In this document: in pieces, positions 51,872-63,480 of the stretch
How positions within the stretch are numbered: the first letter of the stretch is position 1
How the letters are laid out: each line of letters starts with the position of its first letter
Assembly (NCBI GenBank): GCA_030789695.1
Contig: CM061139.1
Coordinates: 105,560,837-105,624,836, forward strand
Direction: 5' to 3'
Source of the DNA: Scilla litardierei
Lineage: Eukaryota; Streptophyta; Magnoliopsida; Asparagales; Asparagaceae
Length of the DNA stretch: 64,000 nt
Program-made: the position numbers and the translations under genes
The notes under the pieces: model-generated
Seen by the model: the letters and a program-made list of their open reading frames with translations, nothing else
Told to the model about the DNA's origin: nothing
Databases searched by the model: none

Positions 51872-54800
51872 GTGTGGTTTTGATTTGCACGTTCCCTGTC
51901 CGAGTCCTCTTTGACTCAGGCGCGTCGATGTGCATTTTGGCCCGGAGCTTCGTGGAGAAGCATTCCTTGTCGACGTCCTCTCTTCCTAAGAGTTGGAATA
52001 TCGTCACAGGGAACGGTGTGGTCTCGGTGCATCGTGTGTGTAATTCTTGCCCGTTGGTGGTTTGTGGACGTGAGCTTTGTGCTGATTTCATTATCCACGA
52101 CATCACCAACTACGATGCGGTCCTTGGGATGGATTGGCTTGCGAGCTTCTATGCCACGATTGACTGTCGAAAGAAGAAGGTGGTGTTCGAGATTCCCGGA
52201 CACCCACTGTTTGAGTTCAGCCGTGGTAGCAGTTTGCTTGGTCCTGTCAGATTTCGGACCAGACCAGTGGAGGTTGTGGCTATGCAGGTGGAGTTGGAGA
52301 GGCCAGCTGTGGTGCGAAATTTTGATGACGTCTTCCCCGAGGAGATGTCTGGATTGCCACCTGATCGAGCTTTGGAGTTTTCTATCGATCTTATTCCAGG
52401 TGCGCAGCCCATTTCGAAGGCACCATATCGTATGGCACCAGCAGAGTTGGAGGAATTGCGGAAGCAGCTGGATGAGCTTATGCAGAAGGGTTACATTAAT
52501 CCCAGTGTGTCTCCGTGGGGAGCACCGGTGCTGCTGGTGAAGAAGAAGGATGGTTCGCGTGGCATGTGCGTGGACTATCGGGAGTTGAATGCGGTGACCA
52601 TTAAGAACAAATACCCGTTGCCTCGTATTGATGATATTTTTGATCAGCTTGGAGGTTCGAGGGTGTTTTCTAAGTTGGATTTGAGGAGTGGTTATCATCA
52701 GTTGAAGGTGAAGAAGGATGATGTGCCGAAGACAGTGTTTAGGACGAAGTATGGACACTATGAGTTTGTGGTTATGCCTTTCGGCGTAACTAACGCACCC
52801 GCAGTTTTCATGAATTTGATGAACCTGGTTTTCTATGACTTTTTGGATAAGTTTGTCGTTATCTTTATTGACGACATTCTGATCTATTCGAAGTCAGAGG
52901 AAGAGCATACCTCGCACTTGAGGACGGTGTTGGAGATTTTGAGGAAGCATCGGTTGTATGCTAAGTTTTCGAAGTGCGAGTTTTGGTTGGACAGAGTTGC
53001 TTTTCTCGGGCATGTGGTGATTGGAGATGGTATTTCAGTGGATCCCGAGAAGATCAGGGCCATCAGAGAGTGGCCTGTTCCGTCGTCAGCATCTGAGATT
53101 CGGAGTTTCCTTGGGCTTGCTGGTTACTATCGGCGTTTCATTAAGGACTTTTCCCGTATTGCGGAGCCGATGACCAGGTTGACGCGGAAGGATGTTGCTT
53201 TTGTTTGGTCGGGTGATTGTGAGGATGCCTTTGGTGTTCTGAGGGAGCGTTTGACGTCTGCTCCTGTCCTTGTTGTGCCTGACCGCAGTGGAGGATTCGA
53301 GATCTTTTGCGATGCTTCTGGCAAGGGTCTCGGTTGTGTTTTGCATCAGCATGGACATGTGGTGGCTTATGCGTCACGTCAGCTCAAGGTTCATGAGAAG
53401 AATTACCCGACGCATGATTTGAAGTTGGCTGCCGTTGTGTTTGCTCTTAAGATTTGGAGGCACTTCTTGCTGAGTGAGAAAGTGAAAATCTTCACCGATC
53501 ACAAAAGCTTGAAGTATATTTTTACCCAGAAGGAGCTCAACATGCGACAGCGTCGATGGTTGGAGCTTATGGCAGATTACGAGATTGATTTGCAGTATCA
53601 CCCTGGCAAGGTGAATGTGGTGCCAGATGCTTTGAGTAGGCTTCCAGCGGTGATGATTTTGACTTCACAGTGGAGGTTGCAGCAGGATTTTTGCAGGTCC
53701 AATGTAGAGATTGTTCTTCCCGGGGAGGCTTCTTCGTTGATGTACATGCAGGTGCAGTCAACGATTGTGGATCGGATTAAGGCGAGTCAGGCCGGGGATC
53801 CGAAATTGGTAAGGATTCGAGGGCAGGTTGAAGCTGGTCTACGGACTGACTTTTTGATTCATGAGGATGGCTCACTGAGGTTTGGAGCCAGGTTGTGTGT
53901 GCCAGCTGGGGATATTAGAGAGGAGTTGATGGTGGAGGCACACAGTTCGTCGTATTCTGTGCATCCTGGTGGGACCAAGATGTACCAGGATCTTCGTCTG
54001 AACTTTTGGTGGCATGGAATGAAGAGGAGTGTGGCTCGGAGTGTAGCCAAGTGTTTGGTTTGCCAGCAAGTGAAGGCGGAGCATCAGCGTACGGCCGGGT
54101 TGTTACAACCACTTCCGATTTCGGAGTGAAAATGGCAACACATCACTATGGATTTCGTGACTGGACTACCTCGGAGTCCGAAGCAGAATGACGTGATTTG
54201 GGTGATCGTAGATCGATTGACCAAATCCGCGCACCTTATACCATTCCGAGTAGGACAGTCCACTGAGGCGCTAGCGAGGAGATACATGGAGGAGATCGTA
54301 CGACTTCATGGGGTCCCCGTGAGTATCATGTCAGACAGAGACACGAGATTCACATCTCAGTTCTGGCAGAGTTTGCAGAAAAGTTTGGGTACGCATCTGA
54401 GTTTCAGCACGGCGTACCATCCGCAGACGGATGGCCAGTCCGAGAGGACGATTCAGATTTTGGAAGACATGCTGAGAGCGTGCATGTTGGATTTCAAGGG
54501 TTCGTGGGAGGACCATCTACACTTGGTAGAGTTCTCTTACAACAACAGCTACCAGGCGTCTATTGGCATGGCGCCTTTCGCCGCTTTGTATAGGAGGAAA
54601 TATCGATCGCCATTGAGTTGGGATGACGTTGGCGATCGGGAGCTGTTGGGACCTGAGATGATTGTGGAGGCCGTGGATGTTGTTAGGAACATTCGGGAGA
54701 GGTTGAGGATTGCTCAGGACCGTTTTAAGCATTGGGCGGATGCTAAACGTCGTCCTTTAGAGTTTCAACCGGGCGATCATGTGTTTCTGAGGATTTCCCT

Positions 54801-55194
54801 GAATCGTGGAGTGATTCGTTTTGGGAAGCGAGGGAAGTTGAGCCCGCGATACATTGGACCGTTTGATATTCTGGAGAGGGTTGGTGAGGTAGCTTACCGC
54901 TTAGCCTTGCCACCATCCTTGGAAGGAGTTCACGATGTTTTCCATGTGTCGCAGCTTCGTCGATACATCAGCGATCCGTCTCATGCCGTGGATTTCTCGG
55001 AGATTGCCGTTCACTCAGATTTGACGTATGACCAGCATCCGGTGTGGATACTGGACAGGCGTCAGAAGTCACTTCGGAACAAGGTCGTTGATCTCGTTCA
55101 GGTGATGTGGCGACACGGTTCACCGGGAGAGTCTACTTGGGAGAGAGAAGATGAGATGCGAGAGCTCTACCCACTTTTGTTTCCGGACACGTGA
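51865..55194 (+). pseudogene. pol: Chromovirus pol: protease, RT, RNase H, integrase, chromodomain (one internal stop)
   Basis: One frame of 1109 codons with a TGA at 54127-54129. Protease active site FDSGASMC near residue 17; [17 protein letters not shown] near 237 and FIDDILIYS near 333; RNase [11 protein letters not shown] near 482; integrase HHCC finger at about 690-735; catalytic Asp in [10 protein letters not shown] (about 761), Asp in MSDRDTRFTS (about 823), Glu in GQSERTIQI (about 859); chromodomain-like C terminus (residues about 1056-1102, with VMWRHGSPGESTWERED). The stop falls between the zinc finger and the integrase core, so RT and RNase H could still be made but an active integrase could not. 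Chromodomains direct insertion to heterochromatin in related elements. Confidence 0.9.
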
Positions 55195-55239
55195 GTGTTG
55201 GGAATTCCGAGGACAGAATTTTTCTTAAGTTGGGGAGGA
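55195..55239 (+). other. Polypurine tract of the young chromovirus
   Basis: TTAAGTTGGGGAGGA immediately before the 3' LTR start (TGTAACGACTGG, 55240). Confidence 0.8.
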
Positions 55240-57611
55240 TGTAACGACTGGTTTTTCATGTATGGATTTTATTATATATATAATATTAATTGTTGCTTTC
55301 CCTTCTTTGTGATTTCCATTTCCGTCTCCATATTTTTCATTTTCGTTCGTTTCGTCGTGATTCTCTAGATTCTTCCGTCGGTCGGCGTGTTTGAAGTAAG
55401 TCATTCGTGACGGGCTTCATAACGTCGATATCTTAGAGTTAGAACGAGCCTAGAAGACTTAGGAAACCATCCCGGAGCTTCGCGCTCCATTTCGGAACTT
55501 TTGGTGCTCATTAGCCGGTATAAGAAGGGGCACCGACCGACTAGATGACGATCCAGTCGGTCGGAAAACCTTCTTGAACCGACTAGTGAGCTTTGTTAAA
55601 TGTTCAGGAGTTACTGTTTGTCGTTAGTCGGTCTAAGAACGTTGGTTGACCGACTAGGTTGCAAACTAGTCGGTCGGCAATGCTTCTTTAACCGACTAAC
55701 TCATTAACTATTTTTGACACTAGTTACTGTTTACTCTTAGTCGGTCTAAGAACGTTCATCGACCGACTAGATGTCAAACTAGTCGGTCAGTAGTTGTTCT
55801 TTGACCGACTAAATCTAGATCCTAATTTTCGTCTGGGTTACTGTTTACACTTAGTCGGTCTGCGTTGGTCAACCGACCGACTAGATGTCAAACTAGTCGG
55901 TCAGTGGTTGTTCTTTGACCGACTAACCAGTGCTGTAAACCCTAGTTTTGCCCTAGCCGCCACCAAACTCTATAAATACCCCTCCAAACGTTTTCTTCTT
56001 CTTCCTCATGACCTAAAACCCTAGTTTCTCCCCCATTGAGCCCCCATCTTCCCCAAATCCTCAAACCTTCATTCCAAGCTCATCCTCCATCATCCAAACC
56101 CTCCCTTGTCACAACCCACCTTCCATCTTCCCCAAACCTTCATCAAACCCCCAAAATCCACATCCAAACCCATTTCTCCAGATTTTTCCCTCATTTCCAG
56201 ATCTGAGCCGGATCGTTCTTCTGTTGCCGTGGTTGCTCGGCATCGCTCATCCGCCTCTTCACGGTAATACTCGATTCCTTTAGTTTTAGCATAACCCCCA
56301 TTGACATTGTGAAACCCTAATAAAATGGATTATTAGAAAGTTAGGATTCTAATAAGAAATTGATCTAGAATCATTGTTCTAATGATTGTTTTGCCATAAC
56401 AGCGATCTATTCCGTAGTTAGCTTGTGTGACGATCTTCATTGCTCGTCAACCCCGGTATCAGGCAAATGAAACTTGCATCTCTTGATTTGGGCCATGTCT
56501 TAGGCCATTTCCTTGCTTTAGCGTAAAAGAGACTAGACGGTGAAAGGATAGCACGTCTAGACGCCATTGACCTAGCTTGACAACGAAGCTTGGTCCGTCA
56601 CCTTCATCATGCTTGTATGTCACGTTTAAATTCAATTAACGGTACGCAAATATCTGTTCATGTTATTGCATAGTGATTATTCATCGTGATTGCGTAGCAC
56701 ACGCTACAATAGTATGTTCCTAGCTCGTGTTCCAGAAGCGAGCCCTGTAGTTGGAAACCCCAACGCTCGGATACCGGCTAGGTGCACCCCTATGCCAAAT
56801 ACACTTCCTGGCTCGTGATCCAGAAGCGAGCTCAGTTAGTTGGAAACCCCAACGCTCGACACATATGGATGGGGTAAGAGATAAGCGGCCACCTGAGCCC
56901 CGAGTTGGCCTGATCCGCCACTCCGGCCAGCAGGCGAAATCTCTAGTGATAAGTGATAATCGTGATAAGTGATTCGTGAATTAGTGATTTGGTAGCTTTT
57001 GCTACATCGTGCGTGCTTGTCTCTCCCTTTAAACTGTCACATCATACTTAACTGCCATGTCATTGCTAAATATTATAAGTGCTAGGTTGTTAGTTACTTT
57101 CAGTTTCCTTGCTCAAGTCTTTCAGACTTGCTGACATGTGCCCCTCTCTCTTTTGGGTGACGCATGTTAGACCCTGAGCCTGAGTTGCTTGCTGAGGGCG
57201 AGGTGTTTGCGGACGCCGAGCTTGAGCCCGTGTTGGTCGAGGACTTCATAGACACTGGAGATCAGTCTTAGTGTCTACGTCTAGTTTTGTTAGATTGCTT
57301 AGGTTGTCGGTGCGTGGCACCTAGTTGATACTCTGTTATGTTTGTATTTTTGTTTGGCCTTGTTCTGGGCCTTTAGACTCTTTCTTTTAGCCTGGTGGCT
57401 TTTCTGTGATGTTGAATATTTTGTGGACAAACTGTGGGATTGGTATTTCATATCCGTCTCATATTATTATTATTGTTGTTGTTGTTTCGTTTGCAATTAC
57501 AGGGACCTTCTTATACTAAATTTACGCTTATCGGGCGTGCAGCTTCACAGCTCCACGCTTGAGCGGACCTTCTCACGTCTCGCCTCCATTTTAGGGAAGC
57601 GGGGCGTGACA
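55240..57611 (+). repeat. 3' LTR of the young chromovirus
   Basis: 2372 bp, differs from the 5' LTR by only scattered single bases and very short indels. Motif cluster about 55534-55926, TATAAATA 55971-55978. Confidence 0.92.
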
Positions 57612-57691
57612 GTTTGGGACTACCGGAGGCAAGTATATGCAGATGAAGGAGGTCGTCGCGTTCCTCGACGACGTTGGCAGCATGACTTCTT
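57612..57691 (+). pseudogene. Chitinase-like (CTL1 type) exon fragment, right part
   Basis: After the GTTTG duplication the frame continues FGTTGGKYMQMKEVVAFLDD and VGSMTS, then T|GTGAGT at 57691/57692, a good splice donor at the exon boundary expected for this family. Intron-like sequence runs to 57788, where the small LTR element begins. No second exon is found. Confidence 0.7.
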
Positions 57692-57788
57692 GTGAGTAGT
57701 ATTCGGTTTCTGCATTTTGCTTCGAATTTCTTCTTTGATATCTTTGGATCTGATGGAAATTTTGCTTGATTTTAACTGTCAAGGTTCT

Positions 57789-58038
57789 TGTGGAGACGCC
57801 GCCTCTTGAGGTTGCTCCTCCGGTGGCTCCTCATCATCCTGACGCTTCTTTGGCAGCCCCATTGTTTCACAGCAACAAGTTTAACACAACGAAAGATTAA
57901 GCGGAGAAATCAAATCAGGAGAAAAGGAAACAAAGGAAAATGGCAAAGTCTCAAATGAGATTTTGTTTTGCTTCAAAATGAGCGATACTACAATTCCTTC
58001 AGAAAATACAATTTATACCACAACAGACATCACTATCA
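57789..58038 (-). repeat. 3' LTR of the gene-capturing element
   Basis: 250 bp; about 90 percent similar to the other copy by eye, with a 12-bp extra segment. A weak purine stretch (TTAGAGGT) precedes it on the minus strand. Confidence 0.75.
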
Positions 58039-58446
58039 ACCTCTAACAAACTTCTAACAAAATAGAAACAGAATCCGTTAGGGATGAATTGCTCCTCAAT
58101 TCGACGGGCTCCCTCGATGGCTGGAGGTTAAGGAAGAACCAGCGCTCCATACCGTTGGAAAAGCTCAACTAACTGGGCCCACATAATGACCTGATATCCA
58201 AAGGACAAGATTAGCTCACTTAAAAGCTTCGACGGCTGAGATTATAACCCCCTTCAATGAATACGATCATCTTGCAAGTCGATCCAATGGTTCCCTTTGC
58301 TTCAACGGATACTCTATTCAATTCAGAATTGAGGCGGCAGCTGCTCCTCCGTGTCGACACCTCAGTTGTCAGCTCCAACTCCTCCGGCATTATACAAAGC
58401 TGGTCAGGTCTCTTACAAACCATTCCCCTTAAAATTGACCTTGTCC

Positions 58447-58890
58447 TCAATGCCAAGGAATACCAATCCAATTGCTCTGTCGTTGAAAATTTTGTATTCC
58501 CGTTTGAACTGACGATGTTTCCCCCTCGGTCAAAAACAAAGACCTCATAGATTCATAGATAACCCGCAAAGCCATCTTCTTTAGCTTGTTCCTTACTGAG
58601 AATTGCTTTAATCGTGACAGAACAGCAAAGCCCAAAGATTTGTCGGAAGCTACTCCAACATCCCCCATCCAGAGTTGACAAAGAACTTGATGAGCTATAA
58701 ATATTTCCTTTGGATCGTGATTTAGAACACAAAGCGTCAGATTTTTAACATTATGGGAAATGAGAGGCCATGGTTCAGATTCAAAATCCAAAGGCCATTG
58801 TAAATTCATGAATATTCCCGCTTCAGTGTTTGCCCAGAGGGGTGGCATGCCACTCCATAGAATATACAAGATAACACCAGCACTCCACAC
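58447..58890 (-). pseudogene. Calcium-dependent protein kinase fragment (captured)
   Basis: Minus-strand frame of 147 codons: MWSAGVILYILWSGMPPLWA is kinase subdomain IX, followed by the C-lobe (ISHNVKNLTLCVLNHDPKEI) and the autoinhibitory junction of CDPKs (SRLKQFSVRNKLKKMALRVI). The N-lobe, catalytic loop and a clear EF-hand region are absent. The exons that flank this junction in plant CDPK genes appear joined, which suggests capture from RNA (inference). Confidence 0.75.
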
Positions 58891-59127
58891 ATCTTCCTAT
58901 GAGTCACAATATTCACTCAATAGCATGGTCGATGCTTCTTCTTCTGGAGTAGGATTCACCCCTTCAGCTGCTGCTCCTTCACTCTTTGCCGGTAGGATAA
59001 GTGGATCAACACAAACCTTCAGAATTAAGCAGTCCTTCCCTTCGATTGTCTTCTCTCCTATGCACCGCATATTAGCAAACGAGTTTGCTTTGGTTGAAGG
59101 ATAGATGCCCTAAAGTGCTCGACATAA

Positions 59128-59260
59128 AGGCCTATTAGAGCTTCCAACCGAACTTGTCGTTGCATTGTTGGTAGAACCTGTAGACAAGTTGAGGGAATCG
59201 TCGTAGAAGCTCATAATATGGATAAGCCACAGCATTTCCGGCCACCAGATCAGAGAACCG
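59128..59260 (-). pseudogene. NTF2-like (G3BP type) fragment (captured, tentative)
   Basis: The minus strand encodes LVAGNAVAYPYYELLRRFPQ and LVYRFYQQ, resembling the first helix of NTF2-like domains in plant G3BP-type RNA-binding proteins (VGNAFV..YY.ILH.SPELV.RFYQ). About 40 codons only, then stops. Confidence 0.4.
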
Positions 59261-59454
59261 ATTTTCCGCATTTATATAGCATAGGACATACTCTTCACCA
59301 TCCAATTTTTCAAATCCAACCTAGAACACCTGATCAAGAACTGTCGACATTGTCGTTGAGACTCCATCGGGGTGTTGCATAAGAGATGTGAAGGAATGGC
59401 AATTTCCTCTATAATTTTGAAAATGGATCATATACATGAAAAGACTACTAGTAT

Positions 59455-59847
59455 TCATAACCAAGAGGCCGCAAAGAACAGATAATTATCTAAACTACCC
59501 TCCTTATTGGCTGATGATGAAGGCAAGCCTGGTTCAGGATGTAGATAGCAACCAATTAACTCCATAGAATCTTTCATCTCTAAAACTGATTCATCCCTTC
59601 CAGTATCCAAGTGACTTATCTGAGGAATCTGAGCATGATAATAGCATTTACTCTCCATATCAGTGAAGCGTGAGAGTTCCTTCCTCAAGGAATCAGATTT
59701 GAAGATTTCCAGACTTAAATCCGAAAAAGGATCCAATTTATTGGAATAGTAGTAGCATTGTATACATGTCACCTGGGTTTTGAGATCGCCACCAAATATC
59801 CTGTAGACCAAACTCTTCTTATAGGCACTAGGGGATTCAGTTGGCAC
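59455..59847 (-). pseudogene. Ubiquitin-specific protease fragment (captured)
   Basis: Minus-strand frame of 130 codons. The N-terminal 55 match the USP catalytic domain (LVYRIFGGDLKTQVTCIQCY, YYSNKLDPFSDLSLEIFKSD, SLRKELSRFTDMES), the zinc-ribbon-proximal region of plant UBP proteins. The second CxxC and the catalytic Cys and His boxes are missing. The rest of the frame is unrelated to USP. Confidence 0.7.
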
Positions 59848-59934
59848 ACCAAAAACTAAGTTGTTGTTGAGTTGGTAATAAATCCTTTAAAATACTTGCA
59901 TTTCTCAAACGTAGTACCTGCTGTGCAATTTAAT

Positions 59935-60507
59935 TCATTGGGGAAAAAATTCTCCAATTTCACCCGGATCACTTTCCAGAATTCTGCAACCTTCAAGACG
60001 TATGTGCATGGTATCGGCATCCCTTATTGTTGAAGACTCTGTAAATACCAAGTCGGCAAGTGTTGACAGAAGCTTCTTTTGTAAACCATAGTTACAAGAA
60101 ATCCATATCCTCAAATCCAACAGCAAGGTACTAAAGAGTAAAACCTTCAAGAAATGATTTCTATGAGACTGACTCACAATAAAATCTACATGCACCAGTT
60201 CCTTAACTAAAAGTCCAATATACTTCCTCAGTCCAACCAATTCGTTTGAACTATTCAGTAACCAACTTGAGCTTCCATACATAATTTTTCCAGGGTCAAA
60301 ATCAACATGTTTGAACTTCTCCAAGATTTGAAAAGCCAGATGTAACCCAGGAAAATGGTCGTACATGGAAAAATTACTGAGAATGAAATCTTCAGATTCC
60401 CATCTTGCATTATATGCACCAAAATTTGTTGTATCTTCTTCAATAAAGAATGAATATGGTCTTGAATTTATAATCCTTTGTGGCCTCCTGTCATTTAGCG
60501 GGGTCAT
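59935..60507 (-). pseudogene. Unidentified 190-codon segment in the gene-capturing element
   Basis: Minus-strand frame, not recognised. Segments such as HFLKVLLFSTLLLDLRIWIS and DTMHIRLEGCRILESDPGEI look like a folded host protein rather than a TE protein. A few in-phase codons continue upstream toward 60600 in a related frame. Could be another captured gene. Confidence 0.4.
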
Positions 60508-60608
60508 TCCTTTATCTTCAGAATGATCAACAAGTCCCTCCTCTTGTAACTCAAGCCGATCATCAACACAAACTACAAGTGTAGGATTGTAATTGATAAT
60601 AGATGCAA

Positions 60609-61463
60609 TTATGCCTGTAGGTGGCTCCCCCCCAACATTAGAGACATCGCCAAAGAGACCTCGAACTTCAGAATTTGTAAAAGGAATTGGGGGCTTGTGG
60701 TGATGACGATAAGCATCATATTCGATTGCTTTTTTAAAACTCGTATCAGTAAAATTAACAATAAAATTAACAGAGTGGAAATCGAAAGTTGTTCCTTCGA
60801 CATCTTGTCCTCCATTATCGACACTTCTTCTTGAGTTTCTTCTCCTACATCTTGATCATGAACCGCTTTTCTCTCTTTGTGATTATCTCCTTGTTCTTTA
60901 GTAGCAATCGCATCTTCTTCCCCATACTCCTCTTGTTCTTGGGCTGCCATTTCTGCTTGTCTGCAAACTTGCTCATCTTCTTTCTCATGCTCTTCTTCTT
61001 CTCCATCTTCATTTGAAGAGTCCCCATAAGCCTTCATCATTGCAGAGTATGCCTCTTCATGAAAACCCAACTCTCTATAGGCTTGCCCTTGATAAAGAAC
61101 TGCAAGATTCTTGGAGTCATACTCCATGACTTCTGAGCCCAAATCGATGCATTTCTAATAGTCTCCCATCCTCAAACAACAACCCATCAAATTGACTAGA
61201 CAATGTAAGTGTCGAGCTCCCCCTTTTTCTGTGGGAATTTGGTCGAGCAGAATCTTCGCAGAGTTATACTTGATGGCTGCATCATGGTGTTTGTCGCTTT
61301 GAGAGAACCTGTTCCCTTCTTGGTGTAGTTTCTTGGGTCGTTGAAGCAAATCACCAAACACCTTATGAGCGCTCGCAGAACTGTCGAGCTCTGATACCAA
61401 TTGTGGAGACGCTGCCTCCTCCGGTGGCTCCTCCTCATCCGGACGCTTCGTTGGCTGCCCCAT
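60609..61463 (-). pseudogene. TPR-protein fragment fused to an LTR-encoded start (captured)
   Basis: The ATG at 61461-61463 lies inside the LTR. The frame reads MGQPTKRPDEEEPPEEAAS from the LTR, LVSELDS through the primer site, then a TPR-like protein: KKLHQEGNRFSQSDKHHDAA, LHCLVNLMGCCLRMGDY, a stop at 61155-61157, and, in the same frame, KCIDLGSEVMEYDSKNLAVL and YQGQAYRELGFHEEAYSAMM, followed by a strongly acidic tail. The repeats resemble plant TPR proteins of the OEP61 kind (recall, moderate). The frame moves off homology near 60800. Confidence 0.6.
61388..61399 (-). other. Initiator-Met primer binding site of the gene-capturing element
   Basis: TGGTATCAGAGC on the minus strand, 2 nt from the LTR end. 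A standard plant LTR-retrotransposon primer site. Confidence 0.85.
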
Positions 61464-61639
61464 TGTTTCACAGCAACAAGTTTGACACAAAGAAAGATTA
61501 AAAGGAGAAAACAAATCAAGAGAAAAGGAAACAAAGGAAAATGGCAAAGTCTCAAATGAGATTTTGTTTTTCTTCAAAATGAACGATACTACAATTCCTT
61601 CAGAAAATACAATTTATACCCCTACAGACATCACTATCA
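61402..61639 (-). repeat. 5' LTR of the gene-capturing element
   Basis: 238 bp, minus strand TGATAGTGATG to GTCTCCACA. Includes the ATG used by the TPR frame. Confidence 0.78.
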
Positions 61640-61642
61640 AAC

Positions 61643-62529
61643 TGTTGCTGATCAAGTTTGCCCAACAATGTAATTGTATTAAATGGGAATCACGGGTACA
61701 ATGATTACAAGTATGGAGTTGAAGACAAGGCTAGCACGACTTGGAGCACGCTTTGGAGGTGAAGAATCTAAGGTCGCCTGATGGTCGCCGACTCCCGATA
61801 GCCGAGGGGAGCTTCCTACGAGAATAAAAACTCGTCAGAAAGGCAGGGTTGGCTATCAAATCATAGCCTCTCCGATGCTTAAGTCAGTGAATGACTTGTA
61901 TGGATTATGTCAAACACGCTAGGCGATCTTAAGGCAGATCGACGTAGCGTGGCGAGCTTATAAGGAAGGCACGAATATATGGAGGATATCTGACCTTGAA
62001 TATTGGATAGAAGTTATAGATTTCAACTAACCAACCCCCTCCTTGGTGGCTGGAGGGGGTATTTATAGGGTGAAGAGTCGGTTGTTCGCCGTCAATCACC
62101 TGTCGAATCTGCTTAGCTGGAGCACAATTGGAGACGCGATAGGTCGGTGAGGGTGTTAGAGATATTTACGCATTAATGGGTGTTAGATGGTGTCAGACAC
62201 ATTAATGCATTAATGGAAGACGCGATGGACGACCATCAGTTCTCGCTCTTAACCTCTGACATTAATGGGGGTGTAGGTGGCCCTACGTCGCTTGTAAGAG
62301 ATATTTATGCTAGGCTGCCCTTGGATTGAGCCAAGCTCGACGACCGAACCTGGTATCTTCGAACCGTCTGGCTGTGTTTCCTGTGAGAAGAGTAGGCGAC
62401 CTTCTATTGTTGACTCTGATGTCGAGCTTGTCGCTCGATGAGGCAAGCTTCCCAGTGTCATGATGACCTTTCATTTGGGCTTCAAATGAATGGATCTTTA
62501 TTATCTGGGCCGACATTAAGGCCGTAACA
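61643..62529 (+). mobile_element. LTR-like sequence related to the solo LTR at 29002
   Basis: Starts TGTTGCTGATC and shares ordered landmarks with 29002-30199: a GTATTA..GGGAA start region, AACTCGTCAGAAAGGC.GGGTTGG, GATGC.TAAGTCAGTGA, and a hairpin touching TATTTATA. GGCCGTAACA at 62529 could be the 3' end but no target duplication (CAAAC on the left) was found there, so the right boundary is uncertain. Confidence 0.55.
62035..62067 (+). promoter_or_regulatory. Hairpin abutting a TATA box
   Basis: CCCCCTCC (62035-62042), 9-nt loop, GGAGGGGG (62052-62059), then TATTTATA at 62060-62067. Same design as 29447-29480, different inner stem. Confidence 0.7.
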
Positions 62530-63480
62530 ATTGCCCCCGTCATTCACGCTCGAAACGACAAGCCAGGCTCAGCTCGGGTGACACGTCGCACATCCATTGG
62601 ATGAGGGCTGGGTGGTAGCATTTAATTCAAATCAACCACCAAATCTTCTCAGGTCATGATGTCGATTCGGCGACAGGGGGGATTCGAGGCGTTCGACCGC
62701 TCAGAGGATGACGCGAGGCTAACGTAATCGTGGGGGAAGTCGAGGCACTAGTCTCGCCTAGATCTTGCCTTGTGGCCCGCCTCCGACGGCTGAGATCGCC
62801 TAACTTTTTCTATAAATAGAGTTGGGGTGATTCGGGGTGAATATTGCATAATTAACCCATTATCTTGCACCATTTTATGTGTATATGATTCTCAATTAGT
62901 CTCTAATACGATTGTATTTAAAATACGCTTATTTATTAGAGCAAACTCTCATTCTAAGCACAAAATAGCAATTTACTGAGTATTTCTGCCCTTTTAGTAT
63001 TTTTAGTACGAAGATCTCGATCTCACGATTCTAACGACTATTTATTTGTATTTTTCTGAGGTCTGTGCTAATTACTATGAATTTTTGAATGCAGAATACC
63101 ATTTAATTAGGGAAATACTGCCGAAATACGCTCGAAATACGGTACATATACGCCGCCTGCTCTTGCATCACCACGTGGCAGCATCCCGTCGGTTCCCGCT
63201 TAATCCAACGATCCACAACAAGCGGACGATGCGGCGATATGATAACCGCCCGATTCCGATCGAACGGTGCAGATCGCGCTGATTCGAATTCGAATACGAG
63301 GCGACTGGCTAGCTCCTGGACTACTCTATCGACATCCTACGACATTCACAGCGGGGTGACATGACTACTCTACATCCATTGAGATCAGATCGAATGGTCG
63401 AAGTCGACTCCGAGCTGGGCTCGGATGCGCAAGCGGATGCGGGCGAAGAAAACGATCCGGAGGACACGTGGCGGTCCTGT
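62530..63480. other. Unassigned sequence
   Basis: No gene or complete element seen. A second TATA box (CTATAAATAGAG, 62810-62821) suggests more LTR sequence. 63120-63480 is CG-rich with dense GATC/CGA words and short frames only. Confidence 0.4.

Larger units (their letters stand above)
48115..57611 (+). mobile_element. Young chromovirus (Ty3/gypsy with chromodomain), nearly intact
   Basis: 9.5 kb. LTRs 48115-50488 and 55240-57611 are almost identical, TSD GTTTG is exact (48110-48114 and 57612-57616), gag is open and pol has one internal stop. LTR ends TGTAACGACTGG...GGGGCGTGACA; in the 5' LTR the first two bases are TC. Related to the minus-strand chromovirus by protein and LTR ends but a different family. 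Lineage probably Tekay/Del (inference). Confidence 0.93.
57789..61639 (-). mobile_element. Gene-capturing small LTR retrotransposon (TRIM/LARD-like)
   Basis: Two direct repeats of about 240 bp (57789-58038 and 61402-61639) with TG..CA ends flank 3.4 kb. On the minus strand the 5' repeat is followed after 2 nt by TGGTATCAGAGC, the initiator-Met primer site. The interior has no retroviral gene but pieces of several host genes, all on the minus strand: TPR protein, an unidentified 190-codon segment, ubiquitin protease, an NTF2-like piece and a CDPK. No convincing target duplication: left flank GTTCT, right flank AACTG followed at once by another LTR-like sequence. Confidence 0.75.
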
